A DNA stretch of 64,000 bases from Ancylobacter tetraedralis (GCF_014195655.1 NZ_JACICD010000004.1:62001-126000), one strand, 5' to 3'. Numbered from the stretch's first letter, positions 56,137-64,000 are shown. Numbers and translations: made by a program. Notes: a model not told the origin generated them from the sequence alone.

Positions 56137-56742
56137 ATGAAGCTCGATCCGTTCTATCTCATCGTCGACCGTGCCTCCTGGCTGCCGCGGCTGCTGCCGC
56201 AGGGCGTGAAGCTGGTCCAGCTGCGCGCCAAGGACATGGAGGAGGCGCAGCTGCGCACGGAGATCGCCACCGCGCGGGAGGTGTGCGCGCGCTATGGCGC
56301 CCAGCTCGTGGTGAATGATCACTGGCAGCTCGCCATCGATCTCGGCTGTGATTTCGTGCATCTCGGCCAGGAGGACCTCGCCGATGCCGACGTCGCCGCC
56401 ATCAAGCGGGCGGGGCTGCGGCTCGGGCTCAGCACGCATGACGAGGCCGAGCTAGAACTGGCGCTGATGGCCCAGCCCGATTATGTCGCGCTGGGCCCGG
56501 TCTACCCCACCATCCTCAAGAAGATGCGCTGGGCGCCGCAGGGGCTGGAGCGCGTGAGTGCGTGGAAAAAGCGCGTCGGCGACCTGCCGCTGGTCGGCAT
56601 TGGCGGGCTGACCATCGAGCGCGCGCAGGGCGTGCTCAATGCCGGGGCCGACAGCGTCGCCGTCGTCACCGACGTGTTGCTCAATGCCGACCCGGAAGCC
56701 CGCGCCCGTGAATGGGTGCTGGCCACGCGCGAGACGGTGTGA
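56137..56742 (+). CDS. thiE: Thiamine-phosphate synthase ThiE (201 aa)
   Basis: Couples the pyrimidine and thiazole moieties to thiamine phosphate. The barrel shows VQLRAKDM, VNDHWQLAIDLGCDFVHLGQEDL (diphosphate and substrate loop) and GIGGLTIERA near the end. The lid loop PTILKKMRW differs from the usual ThiE lid (PTxTKxxA), a small oddity seen in the ThiO-S-G-E cluster type. I prefer the ATG at 56137 after GAGGCAGGCG; the ATG at 56125 overlaps the thiG stop but lacks a ribosome site. Confidence 0.9.
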   Translation: MKLDPFYLIVDRASWLPRLLPQGVKLVQLRAKDMEEAQLRTEIATAREVCARYGAQLVVNDHWQLAIDLGCDFVHLGQEDLADADVAAIKRAGLRLGLSTHDEAELELALMAQPDYVALGPVYPTILKKMRWAPQGLERVSAWKKRVGDLPLVGIGGLTIERAQGVLNAGADSVAVVTDVLLNADPEARAREWVLATRETV

Positions 56743-56776
56743 CCCGTCGCGCGCGTGCCGCCAAGGGGATGCGCCG

Positions 56777-57331
56777 TCACGCGGGCGACGCTGCTCGCCC
56801 GCGCAGCAGGGCGAGCAGGACGCCGAGTTCCGGCGGCGGCGCCTGCTCGACGCGGCTATACTCGCGCCCGTCGACCGTGCGCCGGAACAGGCCGATCTCG
56901 ATCAGCTCGCGCCGCAGCAGGGCATGGTCGCCGAACAGGTGCTGCCGGTTCACAAGCTCGTTCATGGTCTTCTCGGGGAAGGTCTCCCCCGCCGGCAGGC
57001 GTGACCACAGCACCCACAGGCACAGTTCCTGCTGGTTTCGCTTCTTCGGCCAGCGTGCCAGCCGGCCCTGCGCATCGTAGAGCCGCAGCGCCTTCGCGCA
57101 GCGCGCGTGGTCGGCCGGCGGCGGGGGCGGCGGGGGCGGGGCATCGATCTGCCGCCGCGCCTCACGGTCGGCCCGCAGATGCTGGAAATTCCGGAATCCC
57201 GCCGCGCGGGCGAGAATGTTGAGCAGCTCGACATGGCCGGGAACGTGGTCGAGCGTGGCGAGCCGGCCGTGCAGGGTGCGGGCGAGGGCGGAAATATCCG
57301 GCGCCTCATAGGCCAGAACGGTTCTGGTCAT
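56777..57331 (-). CDS. DUF2087-domain protein (184 aa)
   Basis: Two parts joined by a run of eight prolines (about residues 65-72). The N-terminal half has the look of a glyoxalase-superfamily-associated helical domain (HVELLNILARAAGFRNFQHLRA). The C-terminal half is a DUF2087 winged-helix-like domain with ALRLYDAQGRLARWPKKRNQQ and FGDHALLRRELIEIGLFRRT. Function unknown; possibly DNA-binding. ATG at 57331 with AGGATAAGTC upstream. Convergent with the thiamine operon. Confidence 0.75.
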   Translation of the reverse strand: MTRTVLAYEAPDISALARTLHGRLATLDHVPGHVELLNILARAAGFRNFQHLRADREARRQIDAPPPPPPPPADHARCAKALRLYDAQGRLARWPKKRNQQELCLWVLWSRLPAGETFPEKTMNELVNRQHLFGDHALLRRELIEIGLFRRTVDGREYSRVEQAPPPELGVLLALLRGRAASPA

Positions 57332-57433
57332 GACTTATCCTCCGTCGTGCCGATCCTTTCGAAGGACGTCGCGGTTGCCGTCTTGCGACCGGGCACGGGG
57401 ACAAGTGCGGGGTGCGAAAGCTTGGATGCAGGT

Positions 57434-57589
57434 TTAGCTCCCCTTGCGGGGCGGCAACGCCTCGGTGAACTGCAGACCGTGCGGGTAGAAATAGACGCGG
57501 CGTCGGGCGAAGTCCAGTGGGGGGATCGGGCGTTCGCTCGCCCAGCCGGGCGAGGGCCGGTGGAGGGCGTCGCGGCTGCGCAATCGCAT
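57434..57589 (-). CDS. Small protein (51 aa)
   Basis: The frame encodes an arginine-rich N-terminus (MRLRSRDALHRPSP) followed by the more ordered LDFARRRVYFYPHGLQFTEA and the end LPPRKGS. ATG at 57589 with GTGAGGGGCG (GAGG 4 bp upstream). The amino-acid pattern, with aromatic, alternating strands and an end on a natural stop, looks like coding sequence rather than noise. I see no family. It is the only gene in the 57332-57650 interval. Confidence 0.5.
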   Translation of the reverse strand: MRLRSRDALHRPSPGWASERPIPPLDFARRRVYFYPHGLQFTEALPPRKGS

Positions 57590-57650
57590 CGCCCCTCACC
57601 GCCGGCCTCTTCGTCCCCCGCCGTGGCTGCGGCGGCGGGGGACGGTGGGC

Positions 57651-59021
57651 TCACGCCATCGCGGCGGTCTCGGCGTGCGAGAAGGCCTGCTCCATCTCGC
57701 GCCTCAGGCGGATGATCGCGCTGTCCTCGACCGCGACATCGGACCAGCCGATCACCTCGCCCTCGGCGATGTCGCGCCTCAGGGTCGCGTGGTGGGCGAG
57801 GCCGATGGGCAGCGCGCCGCGCGCCAGCGAACTCGCCGCCGGCAGCAGCTTGCCCCACACGGTGTAGCCGCCCTCGCCGTCCAGCACCTCGCCGACCCGC
57901 AGCGGGCGCTTGGCCACCGCCACCACGTCGGCATTGAAAAATTCGGTGGCGCCGGTCGGCTCGCCGCGCAGCGCCGCCGAGGCGACGCTGATGCCGAGTT
58001 CCAGCCCGATGAGGTGATAGGGCCGGTACAGCGCGGTGTAGCGGCCCGATGAATCCGTCACCACGCCATATTCCTTGAAGCAGCGCCGGGCATAATCGCC
58101 ACGCGGGCTGGGGTCGGCCTCGAACACCACATAGACGCCCCAGCGCAGGTCGCGGAACACCGGGCGCCCGTCGCGCTCCAGGCTGGAAACGGTTTCCACC
58201 GTGCCGGAATGTTCCAGCACGCCGCCCGCCTCGCGCGGGCGCAGGATGGTGGCGAGGTCGTCGACCCCGCAGGGCGGGAACAGCAGCCCGTCGGAGGGCG
58301 CCCGCAGATTGGCGGCATTGGCGATGGCGGCCATTTCGATGGAGGATTTGGTGCCGTCGGCGAAGGAGTTGAACATCTGCGCGTTCATGCCGCCCTCGGC
58401 CGCCTGCTCGGGCGTGAGGCCGTAAAGGCTCCAGATCGTGTCCGGCGTGGAGTGGTGGAAGCTCGGCAGGTATTTCGTGCCCTTGCCGGCGCAGACCACG
58501 TTGAAGCCGCAGGTGCGCGCCCAGTCGACCATCTCGCAGACCAGCGCCGGCTGGTCGCCCGAACCCATGGAATAGACGACGCCGGCCGCGCGCGCCTTGG
58601 CCGCCAGCAGCGGACCCACCAGCACATCCGCTTCGACCGTGACCATGACGACATGGCGGCCGTGCGCGATGGCCAGCAGCGCATGGTTCGCGCCGGCGGC
58701 GGGGTTGCCGGTCGCTTCCACCACGACATCGAGCCCGCCGGCGGCGATCAGCGCGCCGGCATCCTGCGTGAGCATGGTGCGCCCGGTGCGCAGCGCCTCG
58801 TCGAAGGAGGTTGCCATCGCGGCGTCCGCATCCCAGCCGGTGCGCTCCAGAGCGGCGCGGGCGCGCGGGATCGACAGGTCGGCAATGCCGAGCAGGTGCA
58901 GCCCCGGCGTGGTGCGCAGCTGCGCGAGGAACATCGAGCCGAACTTGCCGGCGCCGATCAACCCGACACGGACCGGGCGGCCGGCATCGGCGCGCGCTTG
59001 GAGGAGGCGGGCGAGATTCAT
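57651..59021 (-). CDS. NAD(P)-dependent dehydrogenase with C-terminal SAF domain (456 aa)
   Basis: N-terminal Rossmann domain with the homoserine dehydrogenase-like motif GLIGAGKFGSMF (about residues 19-30). The following catalytic domain has VVEATGNPAAGA and VVCAGKGTKYLPSFHHSTPD. The C-terminal 80 residues (VAVAKRPLRVGEVLDGEGGYTVWGKL) form an SAF domain, which explains occasional naming as a flagellar FlgA protein. Likely oxidises a branched or sugar-acid substrate; identity unknown. ATG at 59021 with GGAGACC 8 bp upstream, in preference to an upstream in-frame ATG at 59063. No pathway partner is adjacent. Confidence 0.72.
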   Translation of the reverse strand: MNLARLLQARADAGRPVRVGLIGAGKFGSMFLAQLRTTPGLHLLGIADLSIPRARAALERTGWDADAAMATSFDEALRTGRTMLTQDAGALIAAGGLDVVVEATGNPAAGANHALLAIAHGRHVVMVTVEADVLVGPLLAAKARAAGVVYSMGSGDQPALVCEMVDWARTCGFNVVCAGKGTKYLPSFHHSTPDTIWSLYGLTPEQAAEGGMNAQMFNSFADGTKSSIEMAAIANAANLRAPSDGLLFPPCGVDDLATILRPREAGGVLEHSGTVETVSSLERDGRPVFRDLRWGVYVVFEADPSPRGDYARRCFKEYGVVTDSSGRYTALYRPYHLIGLELGISVASAALRGEPTGATEFFNADVVAVAKRPLRVGEVLDGEGGYTVWGKLLPAASSLARGALPIGLAHHATLRRDIAEGEVIGWSDVAVEDSAIIRLRREMEQAFSHAETAAMA

Positions 59022-59150
59022 CGGGCGGTCTCCATCGGGCGGTCTTCCCTGGATTATGGACAAGCGCTTTGTCGCGCTCTTGAGGCGGGGTCGTGCCGCT
59101 CCCGCCGGCGGGTCTGCGTACCGGTGCGGCGTTGGCGCGCCGCAGGCGGT

Positions 59151-60548
59151 TCAACCGGCGACGGCGCGATCCTTCGGGCCGTTTTCCGGCGCGATGTCCC
59201 GGCTGCCGAGTTCCTTCGCGGTCCGTTCGATCGAACGCAGGGCGAGCGCGACCTCGTCGGCTTCGGCGAGTGTGGGTTCCAGCCTGGGGGTCTCCAGTCT
59301 GGCGGCATCCGGTCGGGCGAGTTCCGCCTTGCCGTCGCTTCGGCGCGTCGCGCCCTCGCGCAGGGTGCGGATGCGGTCGGCGAGCGTCGGGGCGGCGCCG
59401 GTGAGCGGCGGCGGTGCCCCTGCCAGCAGCGCATCCACGGTCGAGCCCGGACCTTCCAGCGTCGCGGTGAGATGGGCCATCTCGGCGGCAATGTCGCTCA
59501 GGCGCTCGCGCAGCAGCGCGATGCCGGCCGGCTCGTCCGGGGTACGCGCGGCGGGCTGCAGCGTGTCGAGCCGCTCCTGCAATTGCGTGCGGTCGTCCCG
59601 GGCCTTGGCGAGGGCGCCTTCCAGCATGGCTTTCTCCGCGCGCAGCATTTCGGATGTGTCATTGGCCTGTCGGGCGGCGCTCTCCGCGCTCTCGCGGGCG
59701 GCAAACGCCTGCGAGGTGACGCGGGCCGCCTCCTGTTCCACGTTGTCGCGCCGCGTCTCTGCCTTGCGGGTGCGGTCCTGCAGCGCGTCGGCGCGCAGTT
59801 GCAGCGAGGCGATATGCGCGCGCAGCGTCGCCGCTTCGGCGCTTATGGTGCCGAACTCATGCTCGGTGTCCTCGAGCCGCTGGCGGATCGCCCGGCCGCG
59901 GGCGATTTCGGCCGAGAGGCTCTCGGACGTGCTCTGGAGGGAGGAGCGTTCGCTGGCCAGCTGGGCATTGGCGGCCGACACCTGCCGCTCCAGATCGGCG
60001 ATGCGGTCCTTGAGCGTGTCGCGCAGCGTGGCCAGCGCAATATGCTCGAACTTCAGCTCGTCCTGCCGCGCCGTCGCCTCTTCCAGCTGGCTGCGCGTCG
60101 AGGCGAGGTCCGCGCGGGTGTTTTCGAACAGGGCGCGGATCTCATCGAGCTCAAGGCTGCGCGCGGCGAGGTCGTCGGCCAGCATACGGTCACGGGCGAC
60201 AAGCTCGGCATGCTCGCTTTCCAGCGCGGAAAGCCGGCCGCTGGCCTCGTCCAGCCGGGCCTGACGGCTGGCGAGTTCGGCCGACTGGCGGGCGATCTCG
60301 CTCCACTGCCCCGCAAGGCGGGTGCGCAGCTGCTCGACATCCATCTCCAGCCGGCGGACCGTCGTGGCGAAGACGGCTCGCGCCTCGTCCTTGTCGGCCT
60401 GGATTTCCGAGAGGGTGACGGGGAGCGCGTTCTCGATGCGCCGGCGGGTGAGACGTACGGCGCGGCGCCACACCGCCGGAAGCGCCAGCAGCGCGAGCAG
60501 GGTCGCGGCGAGGAAGCCGATTGCGCAGTACATCATCGCTTCGATCAT
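59151..60548 (-). CDS. Membrane-anchored coiled-coil protein (465 aa)
   Basis: One N-terminal membrane segment (about residues 4-28), a basic linker, then a long coiled coil (roughly 45-330) rich in leucine, glutamate, alanine and arginine heptads. A proline-containing linker and an unstructured, charged C-terminus follow. It resembles a scaffold or tether of the cell envelope or division site, and matches no enzyme family. ATG at 60548. The next gene upstream on the same strand is the DUF1134 gene, 180 bp away. Confidence 0.7.
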   Translation of the reverse strand: MIEAMMYCAIGFLAATLLALLALPAVWRRAVRLTRRRIENALPVTLSEIQADKDEARAVFATTVRRLEMDVEQLRTRLAGQWSEIARQSAELASRQARLDEASGRLSALESEHAELVARDRMLADDLAARSLELDEIRALFENTRADLASTRSQLEEATARQDELKFEHIALATLRDTLKDRIADLERQVSAANAQLASERSSLQSTSESLSAEIARGRAIRQRLEDTEHEFGTISAEAATLRAHIASLQLRADALQDRTRKAETRRDNVEQEAARVTSQAFAARESAESAARQANDTSEMLRAEKAMLEGALAKARDDRTQLQERLDTLQPAARTPDEPAGIALLRERLSDIAAEMAHLTATLEGPGSTVDALLAGAPPPLTGAAPTLADRIRTLREGATRRSDGKAELARPDAARLETPRLEPTLAEADEVALALRSIERTAKELGSRDIAPENGPKDRAVAG

Positions 60549-60562
60549 GCGACGATCTCACT

Positions 60563-60586
60563 CTTGTACGCCGTCTTGTACGCCGT
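60563..60586. repeat. Perfect 12-bp tandem duplication
   Basis: CTTGTACGCCGT occurs twice in succession, in the leader of the coiled-coil protein gene. Possible spacing-altering slippage. Confidence 0.75.
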
Positions 60587-60679
60587 CACAGGACTGCCCC
60601 CAGGTCCAGCGGTGTCGAGCCGGAGCGGCCTCAAGCTAGGGCCGAAGGGTTACGAACACCAAAACACGCACGGCACCAA

Positions 60680-60705
60680 CCGAAACGGCCGGGTCTTCCC
60701 GGCCG
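60680..60705 (-). terminator. Terminator of the DUF1134 gene
   Basis: CGGCCGGG-TCTT-CCCGGCCG (8-bp perfect stem); read on the minus strand it is followed by TTTCGG. It lies 24 bp past the DUF1134 stop and separates it from the coiled-coil gene. Confidence 0.65.
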
Positions 60706-60728
60706 CCTGTCGCATTCGCCCGTCGGGA

Positions 60729-61313
60729 TCAGAAGGGATTCCAGGTCGCGGTGGGCGTGAACTTGAGATAGCCGATATTGGCGCCAAGTCGGACGCCCAC
60801 GCCGGAGCGGATCGGCACCACCACGAGATTGTCGGATGCGAGCGCGGTCATGCCGAAGCCGGCGACAAAATAGGCCGAGCCGGACAGGCCGCCGAAGCGC
60901 CGGAAGATGTCGTTGATGGAGTTGAGGTTGTAGACGAGGATCATGGTGCGCGCGCCGTCGCCACCGAAATCCCAGCCCAACGAGGGGCCCTGCCAGTAGA
61001 CCTTGAGGTCGCCGGCGTTGCGCGTATAGAGCGTGCCGTCGCCGTAACGCAGCCCGCCGACGAAGGCGCCCGAGCCTTCCTGGCCCAGAATGTAGCCATT
61101 GGGCTGGCCCCACTGGCTCACCGCCTTCTCGATCGACAGGGCCAGACCCCGCGAGACTTCGCCGAAGAAGCCGTGACCCTGCTGGACCAGTTCCTCGCTC
61201 GAATAGGTGTTGGACGCCGGCTGCTTGGCCTGGGCCGCGGCGGGGTCGGCAAGGAAGGGCAGGGCGGACAGCAGGGCGAGGCAGGCAAGCAGGTTGCGCA
61301 AGGTCGGCATCAT
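60729..61313 (-). CDS. Exported DUF1134 protein (194 aa)
   Basis: Secreted or envelope protein with a Sec signal (RNLLACLALLSALPFLADPAAAQA, cleavage probably after AQA near residue 28). The mature part matches the DUF1134 family pattern: SSEELVQQGHGFFGEVSRGLA, GYILGQEGSGAFVGGLRYG, and WDFGGDGARTMILVYN. The fold is related to lipid-binding SYLF domains; function unknown. Two adjacent ATG codons (61313 and 61310) could start it. Confidence 0.85.
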   Translation of the reverse strand: MMPTLRNLLACLALLSALPFLADPAAAQAKQPASNTYSSEELVQQGHGFFGEVSRGLALSIEKAVSQWGQPNGYILGQEGSGAFVGGLRYGDGTLYTRNAGDLKVYWQGPSLGWDFGGDGARTMILVYNLNSINDIFRRFGGLSGSAYFVAGFGMTALASDNLVVVPIRSGVGVRLGANIGYLKFTPTATWNPF

Positions 61314-61465
61314 CGGTCTCGCGTTAGGTCGGGGCATTGATCCGGCGAATTCAGGCGAATGTGGTGCCTGCCGCGCACGGCAGATCCACCTATCAATAGC
61401 ACGGAGTGCGACGCGAAGAAGGCATGGCGCGTGGCTCGTCGTCCCGCACCACCCATCTGTGATCG

Positions 61466-62317
61466 TCAAGGCTTGGCACCAAAGGCGATGAAGGCCGGCA
61501 CCCGGTATTGGGATGCGGTGCGACCATAGGGCAGCGGGCTGCCGTCCGGCCGCCGCACGCTGCCGCCCGCCGCGCGCAGCAGCGCGTGGCCGGCCGCGAC
61601 GTCCCATTCGCACACGGTGCCGAGCCGGGGATAGAGATCGGCGCTTCCCTCCGCCACCAGGCCGAACTTCAGCGCCGAGCCGATGCTGATCCGCTCGGCC
61701 ACGTCGAGCGTGTCGAGCAGTGCCGCCGTATCCGGATCCAGATGGGAGCGGCTGGCCACCGCGACGAGGCCCTGCTCGGGCATCGGCCGGCAGCGGATCG
61801 GCTCCCAGCCGGCGGCTTCCACCGGCCCGCCCGCGGCACGGCGGGCGCGGAACGCATGGCCCCTGCGCTCGACCAGGGCGGCACCGGCATAGAGTTTCTC
61901 CACCGCCGGGCCGTAGACCACGCCATAGGCGGGCACGCCATCCACGACGAGGCCGATATTCACGGTGAACTCGCCGCTTGCATTGACGAATTCGCGCGTC
62001 CCGTCGAGCGGGTCGACCAGCAGGAAGACGTCGGCCGGTGTCTCGCCGCGCCCTTCGGCCACCGCCTCCTCGGCGATGACCGGTACGCCCGGCAGGAGGC
62101 GGGCCAGTTCGTCGCGCAGCAATTCCTCGGCGGCGAGGTCGGCGGCCGTCACCGGGCTCTCGTCCGTCTTGAGGCGGGCCTGCATTCCCTCGGCGCGGAT
62201 GCGCAGGATGACCGCGCCGGCCTTGAGCGCGGCCTGCGCGAGGGCGGCGAGCAGGGAGAGGTCGCCAGGCGTTGGGGCGTCGGGAGTTCGGGCGTCGGGA
62301 GTTGAAACCTCGGTCAT
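61466..62317 (-). CDS. cysQ: 3'(2'),5'-bisphosphate nucleotidase, CysQ type (283 aa)
   Basis: Inositol monophosphatase-superfamily enzyme that hydrolyses PAP/PAPS by-products of sulfate assimilation. Metal-binding and catalytic motifs: AEEAV, DPLDGTREFV (about residues 103-112) and CEWDVAAGHALL. The N-terminus has a five-residue repeat, TPDAR-TPDAP-TPGD, from 15-bp tandem DNA repeats. ATG at 62317. A 3-deoxy or inositol phosphatase role is possible; the REFV form favours CysQ. Confidence 0.87.
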   Translation of the reverse strand: MTEVSTPDARTPDAPTPGDLSLLAALAQAALKAGAVILRIRAEGMQARLKTDESPVTAADLAAEELLRDELARLLPGVPVIAEEAVAEGRGETPADVFLLVDPLDGTREFVNASGEFTVNIGLVVDGVPAYGVVYGPAVEKLYAGAALVERRGHAFRARRAAGGPVEAAGWEPIRCRPMPEQGLVAVASRSHLDPDTAALLDTLDVAERISIGSALKFGLVAEGSADLYPRLGTVCEWDVAAGHALLRAAGGSVRRPDGSPLPYGRTASQYRVPAFIAFGAKP

Positions 62318-62492
62318 GGCATGTTGGTCTCCGCGGCGGCGCTCGCTCGGCTGTGGCCAAGCGGGCCGGGTCGGTTGGCGCGATCGGTGGCGCGGTGTAT
62401 CACATGCCCCGCGTCGCCCGCACCGTGTGCGGGCGATTCGTTGTATTTGTCCCGCAGGACGCTTGCGTCCCGAAGGTTCGGAAGGGGACCGG

Positions 62493-63188
62493 ATGACGAC
62501 CGCCGTCGATCTCGACAAGCTCGACCTTGCCGCGCTGCTGTGCTCGCGGGTGTGCCATGACGTGATCAGCCCGGTCGGGGCCATCGTCAACGGACTCGAA
62601 GTGCTGGAGGACGAGGACGACGCCAGCATGAAGGCGTTCGCGCTCGACCTCATCGCCAAGAGCGCGCGACAGGCCTCCGCCCGCCTCCAATTCGCCCGCC
62701 TCGCCTTCGGCGCCGCCGGTTCCGCGGGCGCGCAGATCGACACGGGCGACGCCGAGAACGTGGCGCGCGGCTTCATCCAGGATGATCGCACCAGCCTCGA
62801 ATGGCAGGTGCCGCGTACCCTGTCGCCAAAGAACAAGGTCAAGCTGCTGCTCAACCTCATCATGGTGGCAGCCTCGACCATTCCGCGCGGCGGGCGAATT
62901 TCCGTCGTGGCGACGGGCGAGGGAGAGGAGGGCGGTTTCCGCCTCACCACCCAGGGCAGTCATTCGCGCATTCCCCCCCATCTCGTCGACCTGCTCGCCG
63001 GCCATGCCTCCGAGGGCGGCTCGGTGGATGCCCACGCCATCCAGCCGCACTATACCGGCCTGCTGGCGCGCGCGACCGGCTACGTTATCCGCCTCGCCGT
63101 CGAGGGCGATGGCGTGGCGATCGTCGTCGAGCGGGACGGATCGGCTTTCGCAGCGTTACCTTCAGACGACATTAACGTGATCCGGTGA
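62493..63188 (+). CDS. chpT: Histidine phosphotransferase ChpT (231 aa)
   Basis: Essential relay between the CckA kinase and the CtrA/CpdR regulators in the alphaproteobacterial cell-cycle pathway. The N-terminal helix carries the phospho-histidine H22 in SRVCHDVISPVGAIVNGLEVL. The rest is a degenerate HATPase-like domain without ATP motifs (LNLIMVAASTIPRGGRISV). ATG at 62493 with GGAAGGGGACCGG upstream. Followed by a hairpin and a CheW-like gene. Confidence 0.93.
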   Translation: MTTAVDLDKLDLAALLCSRVCHDVISPVGAIVNGLEVLEDEDDASMKAFALDLIAKSARQASARLQFARLAFGAAGSAGAQIDTGDAENVARGFIQDDRTSLEWQVPRTLSPKNKVKLLLNLIMVAASTIPRGGRISVVATGEGEEGGFRLTTQGSHSRIPPHLVDLLAGHASEGGSVDAHAIQPHYTGLLARATGYVIRLAVEGDGVAIVVERDGSAFAALPSDDINVIR

Positions 63189-63195
63189 AACTCGC

Positions 63196-63219
63196 CCTGC
63201 GTCCCGAACGGGGCGCAGG
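63196..63219 (+). terminator. Hairpin between chpT and the CheW-like gene
   Basis: CCTGCG-T-CCCG-AA-CGGG-G-CGCAGG, two stacked stems with an opposed T/G mismatch, 8 bp after the chpT stop. Weak T-tract; may be an attenuator. Confidence 0.5.
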
Positions 63220-63244
63220 TGCAGTTTCGAATCGCCGGTCATTC

Positions 63245-64000
63245 ATGTTGTCTGCTGATATGTCTTCCGCCGCTCGCGGCGCTGTTCCGGCCGCCCCCCC
63301 CGCCTTGCCGGGGGCTCCGGGCGAAGAAGCGGCCGGACCGGTCGCGCTGCTGGCGTTTCAGCTTCACGGCATGCGTTTCACCCTGCCGGCCGAGCGCGTG
63401 CTGGAAGCGATGACGCTGTCCGGCGAGCGCTGGCGGCGCATGGTGGAGATGGCCAAGCTCGGCACGCTCGGGCAGAGCGGCCTGCCGCTCATCCGCCTTT
63501 CGGCACGGCTCGGCCTGGAGCCGCCGCGCACCGAGCGCGGCGCGCTGGTGCTGTTCGGCACGGCCGACAAGGTGCGGGCGACCCTGCTGATCGACGATAT
63601 TCCCGAGCGCACCCATGGACGCGTGACCGTGCTGCCCGACGCCTGGCGCGCGGCATTCGGCCCGTGCGAGGACATGATCGGCGGCGTGGCGCGACTTGCC
63701 GATGGCGCGCAGGCGGCGGCGATCGACCTTGCCATCGGCGTGGCGGCACGGCGGGCGTCGCCTGCCTGCGCGGACCGTCACGATAGCGCGCATCTGCTGG
63801 TGCGGACGGGCCGCGCGGAACTGGAGGCGGTGCGCGTTGCCTCGCTCAGCGGCATCCGGGAGATGGCGCAATCCCAGCCCGAGGCCGGCCCGCGCATGCT
63901 GCTGTTGCTCGGCGGCGCCGGTGAGACGCTGGCGGTGGACGAGGTGGTCGGCCTAGCGCCCGAAGGGCGCATCGAGCGGCTGGGCGAGGCGCGTATGCTG
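63245..64000 (+). CDS. CheW-like protein, N-terminal part (252 codons, cut by the right edge)
   Basis: An open frame to the window end beginning at ATG 63245. After a proline/alanine-rich start comes a CheW-like beta-barrel pattern: LLAFQLHGMRFTLPAERVLEA, the hydrophobic LPLIRLSARLGL, and ATLLIDDIPERT followed by MIGGVARLADG. A second half (SAHLLVRTGRAELEAVRVASLSGIRE, AVDEVVGLAPEGRIERL) may be a second CheW-like unit. Chemotaxis-type adaptor, possibly the start of a larger CheA/CheW cluster beyond the edge. Ribosome site not obvious. Family call is by pattern, not certain. Confidence 0.6.
   Translation, partial: MLSADMSSAARGAVPAAPPALPGAPGEEAAGPVALLAFQLHGMRFTLPAERVLEAMTLSGERWRRMVEMAKLGTLGQSGLPLIRLSARLGLEPPRTERGALVLFGTADKVRATLLIDDIPERTHGRVTVLPDAWRAAFGPCEDMIGGVARLADGAQAAAIDLAIGVAARRASPACADRHDSAHLLVRTGRAELEAVRVASLSGIREMAQSQPEAGPRMLLLLGGAGETLAVDEVVGLAPEGRIERLGEARML

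Noticed and set aside
57651..59021. Flagellar FlgA function for the SAF-domain protein
   Set aside because: The SAF domain is only the C-terminal portion; the N-terminal two thirds is a nucleotide-binding dehydrogenase and no flagellar genes are nearby.
58209..61340. Plus-strand open frame of 1043 codons opposite the SAF dehydrogenase, coiled-coil and DUF1134 genes
   Set aside because: Codon-bias shadow; three real genes with signal peptides, motifs and terminators lie on the other strand.

Overview
This is a GC-rich (roughly two-thirds G+C by eye), densely coded chromosomal window with no rRNA, tRNA, CRISPR array, insertion sequence or prophage that I can see. The gene content points to an alphaproteobacterium of the order Hyphomicrobiales: a glpSTPQUV-type glycerol ABC transporter, a ChpT phosphotransferase, a FixJ-like regulator pair, a DUF3141-pta-fabI cluster, a DUF1134 protein and many ATGA-overlapped genes. 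A Xanthobacteraceae-type genus would fit, but that assignment is inference.

Layout. 1-2.1 kb: end of an alanine racemase gene and dadA (D-alanine catabolism). 2.2-11.8 kb: a complete glycerol module, glpD-S-T-P-Q-U-V-K, behind a cluster of TTTCGT half-sites. 11.8-13.0 kb: an AhpD-like gene and a small SAM-binding-like gene. 13.1-21.5 kb: a minus-strand operon (periplasmic binding protein, ATPase, two permeases, DeoR regulator, APH-fold kinase, class III PLP enzyme) with a divergent short-chain dehydrogenase. The kinase plus phospho-lyase-like PLP enzyme suggest catabolism of an imported amino alcohol; this is the best candidate for an undescribed pathway here. 21.5-27.4 kb: fabI, pta and a PhaC-like DUF3141 protein, divergent from ppk2 across an FNR/FixK-type box. 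27.5-31.1 kb: a small membrane protein with an HlyD-type adaptor, a cupin, Dps and a membrane protein. 31.1-33.8 kb: a sensor kinase, a FixJ-type regulator and a stand-alone receiver.

33.9-42.3 kb holds two export systems around an AraC regulator: an RND pump with its adaptor on the minus strand, and an EmrA/EmrB-type pair on the plus strand. 42.5-53.8 kb is mixed: an alpha/beta hydrolase, a TRAP transporter pair without its binding protein, a Bcr/CflA exporter, Nudix, MAPEG and PAP2 proteins, tiny membrane proteins, and an MHYT-domain hybrid kinase. 53.9-56.7 kb: a TPP riboswitch and thiO-S-G-E. 56.8-64.0 kb: a DUF2087 protein, a 51-residue small protein, an SAF-domain dehydrogenase, a membrane-anchored coiled-coil protein, DUF1134, CysQ, ChpT and the start of a CheW-like gene running off the right edge.

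How the parts work together. Glycerol is imported by the GlpVPQST system, phosphorylated by GlpK and oxidised by GlpD. The two GlpS/GlpT ATPases carry complementary motif losses, so probably only one of their two composite ATP sites is fully canonical. The polyP/PTA/FabI/DUF3141 block looks like a low-oxygen or energy-stress module. Regulatory structure visible in the DNA includes the TPP riboswitch, several strong hairpin terminators, palindromes ahead of the TRAP operon and the efflux genes, and a dispersed palindrome lying in the binding-protein/ATPase gap of the amino-alcohol operon.
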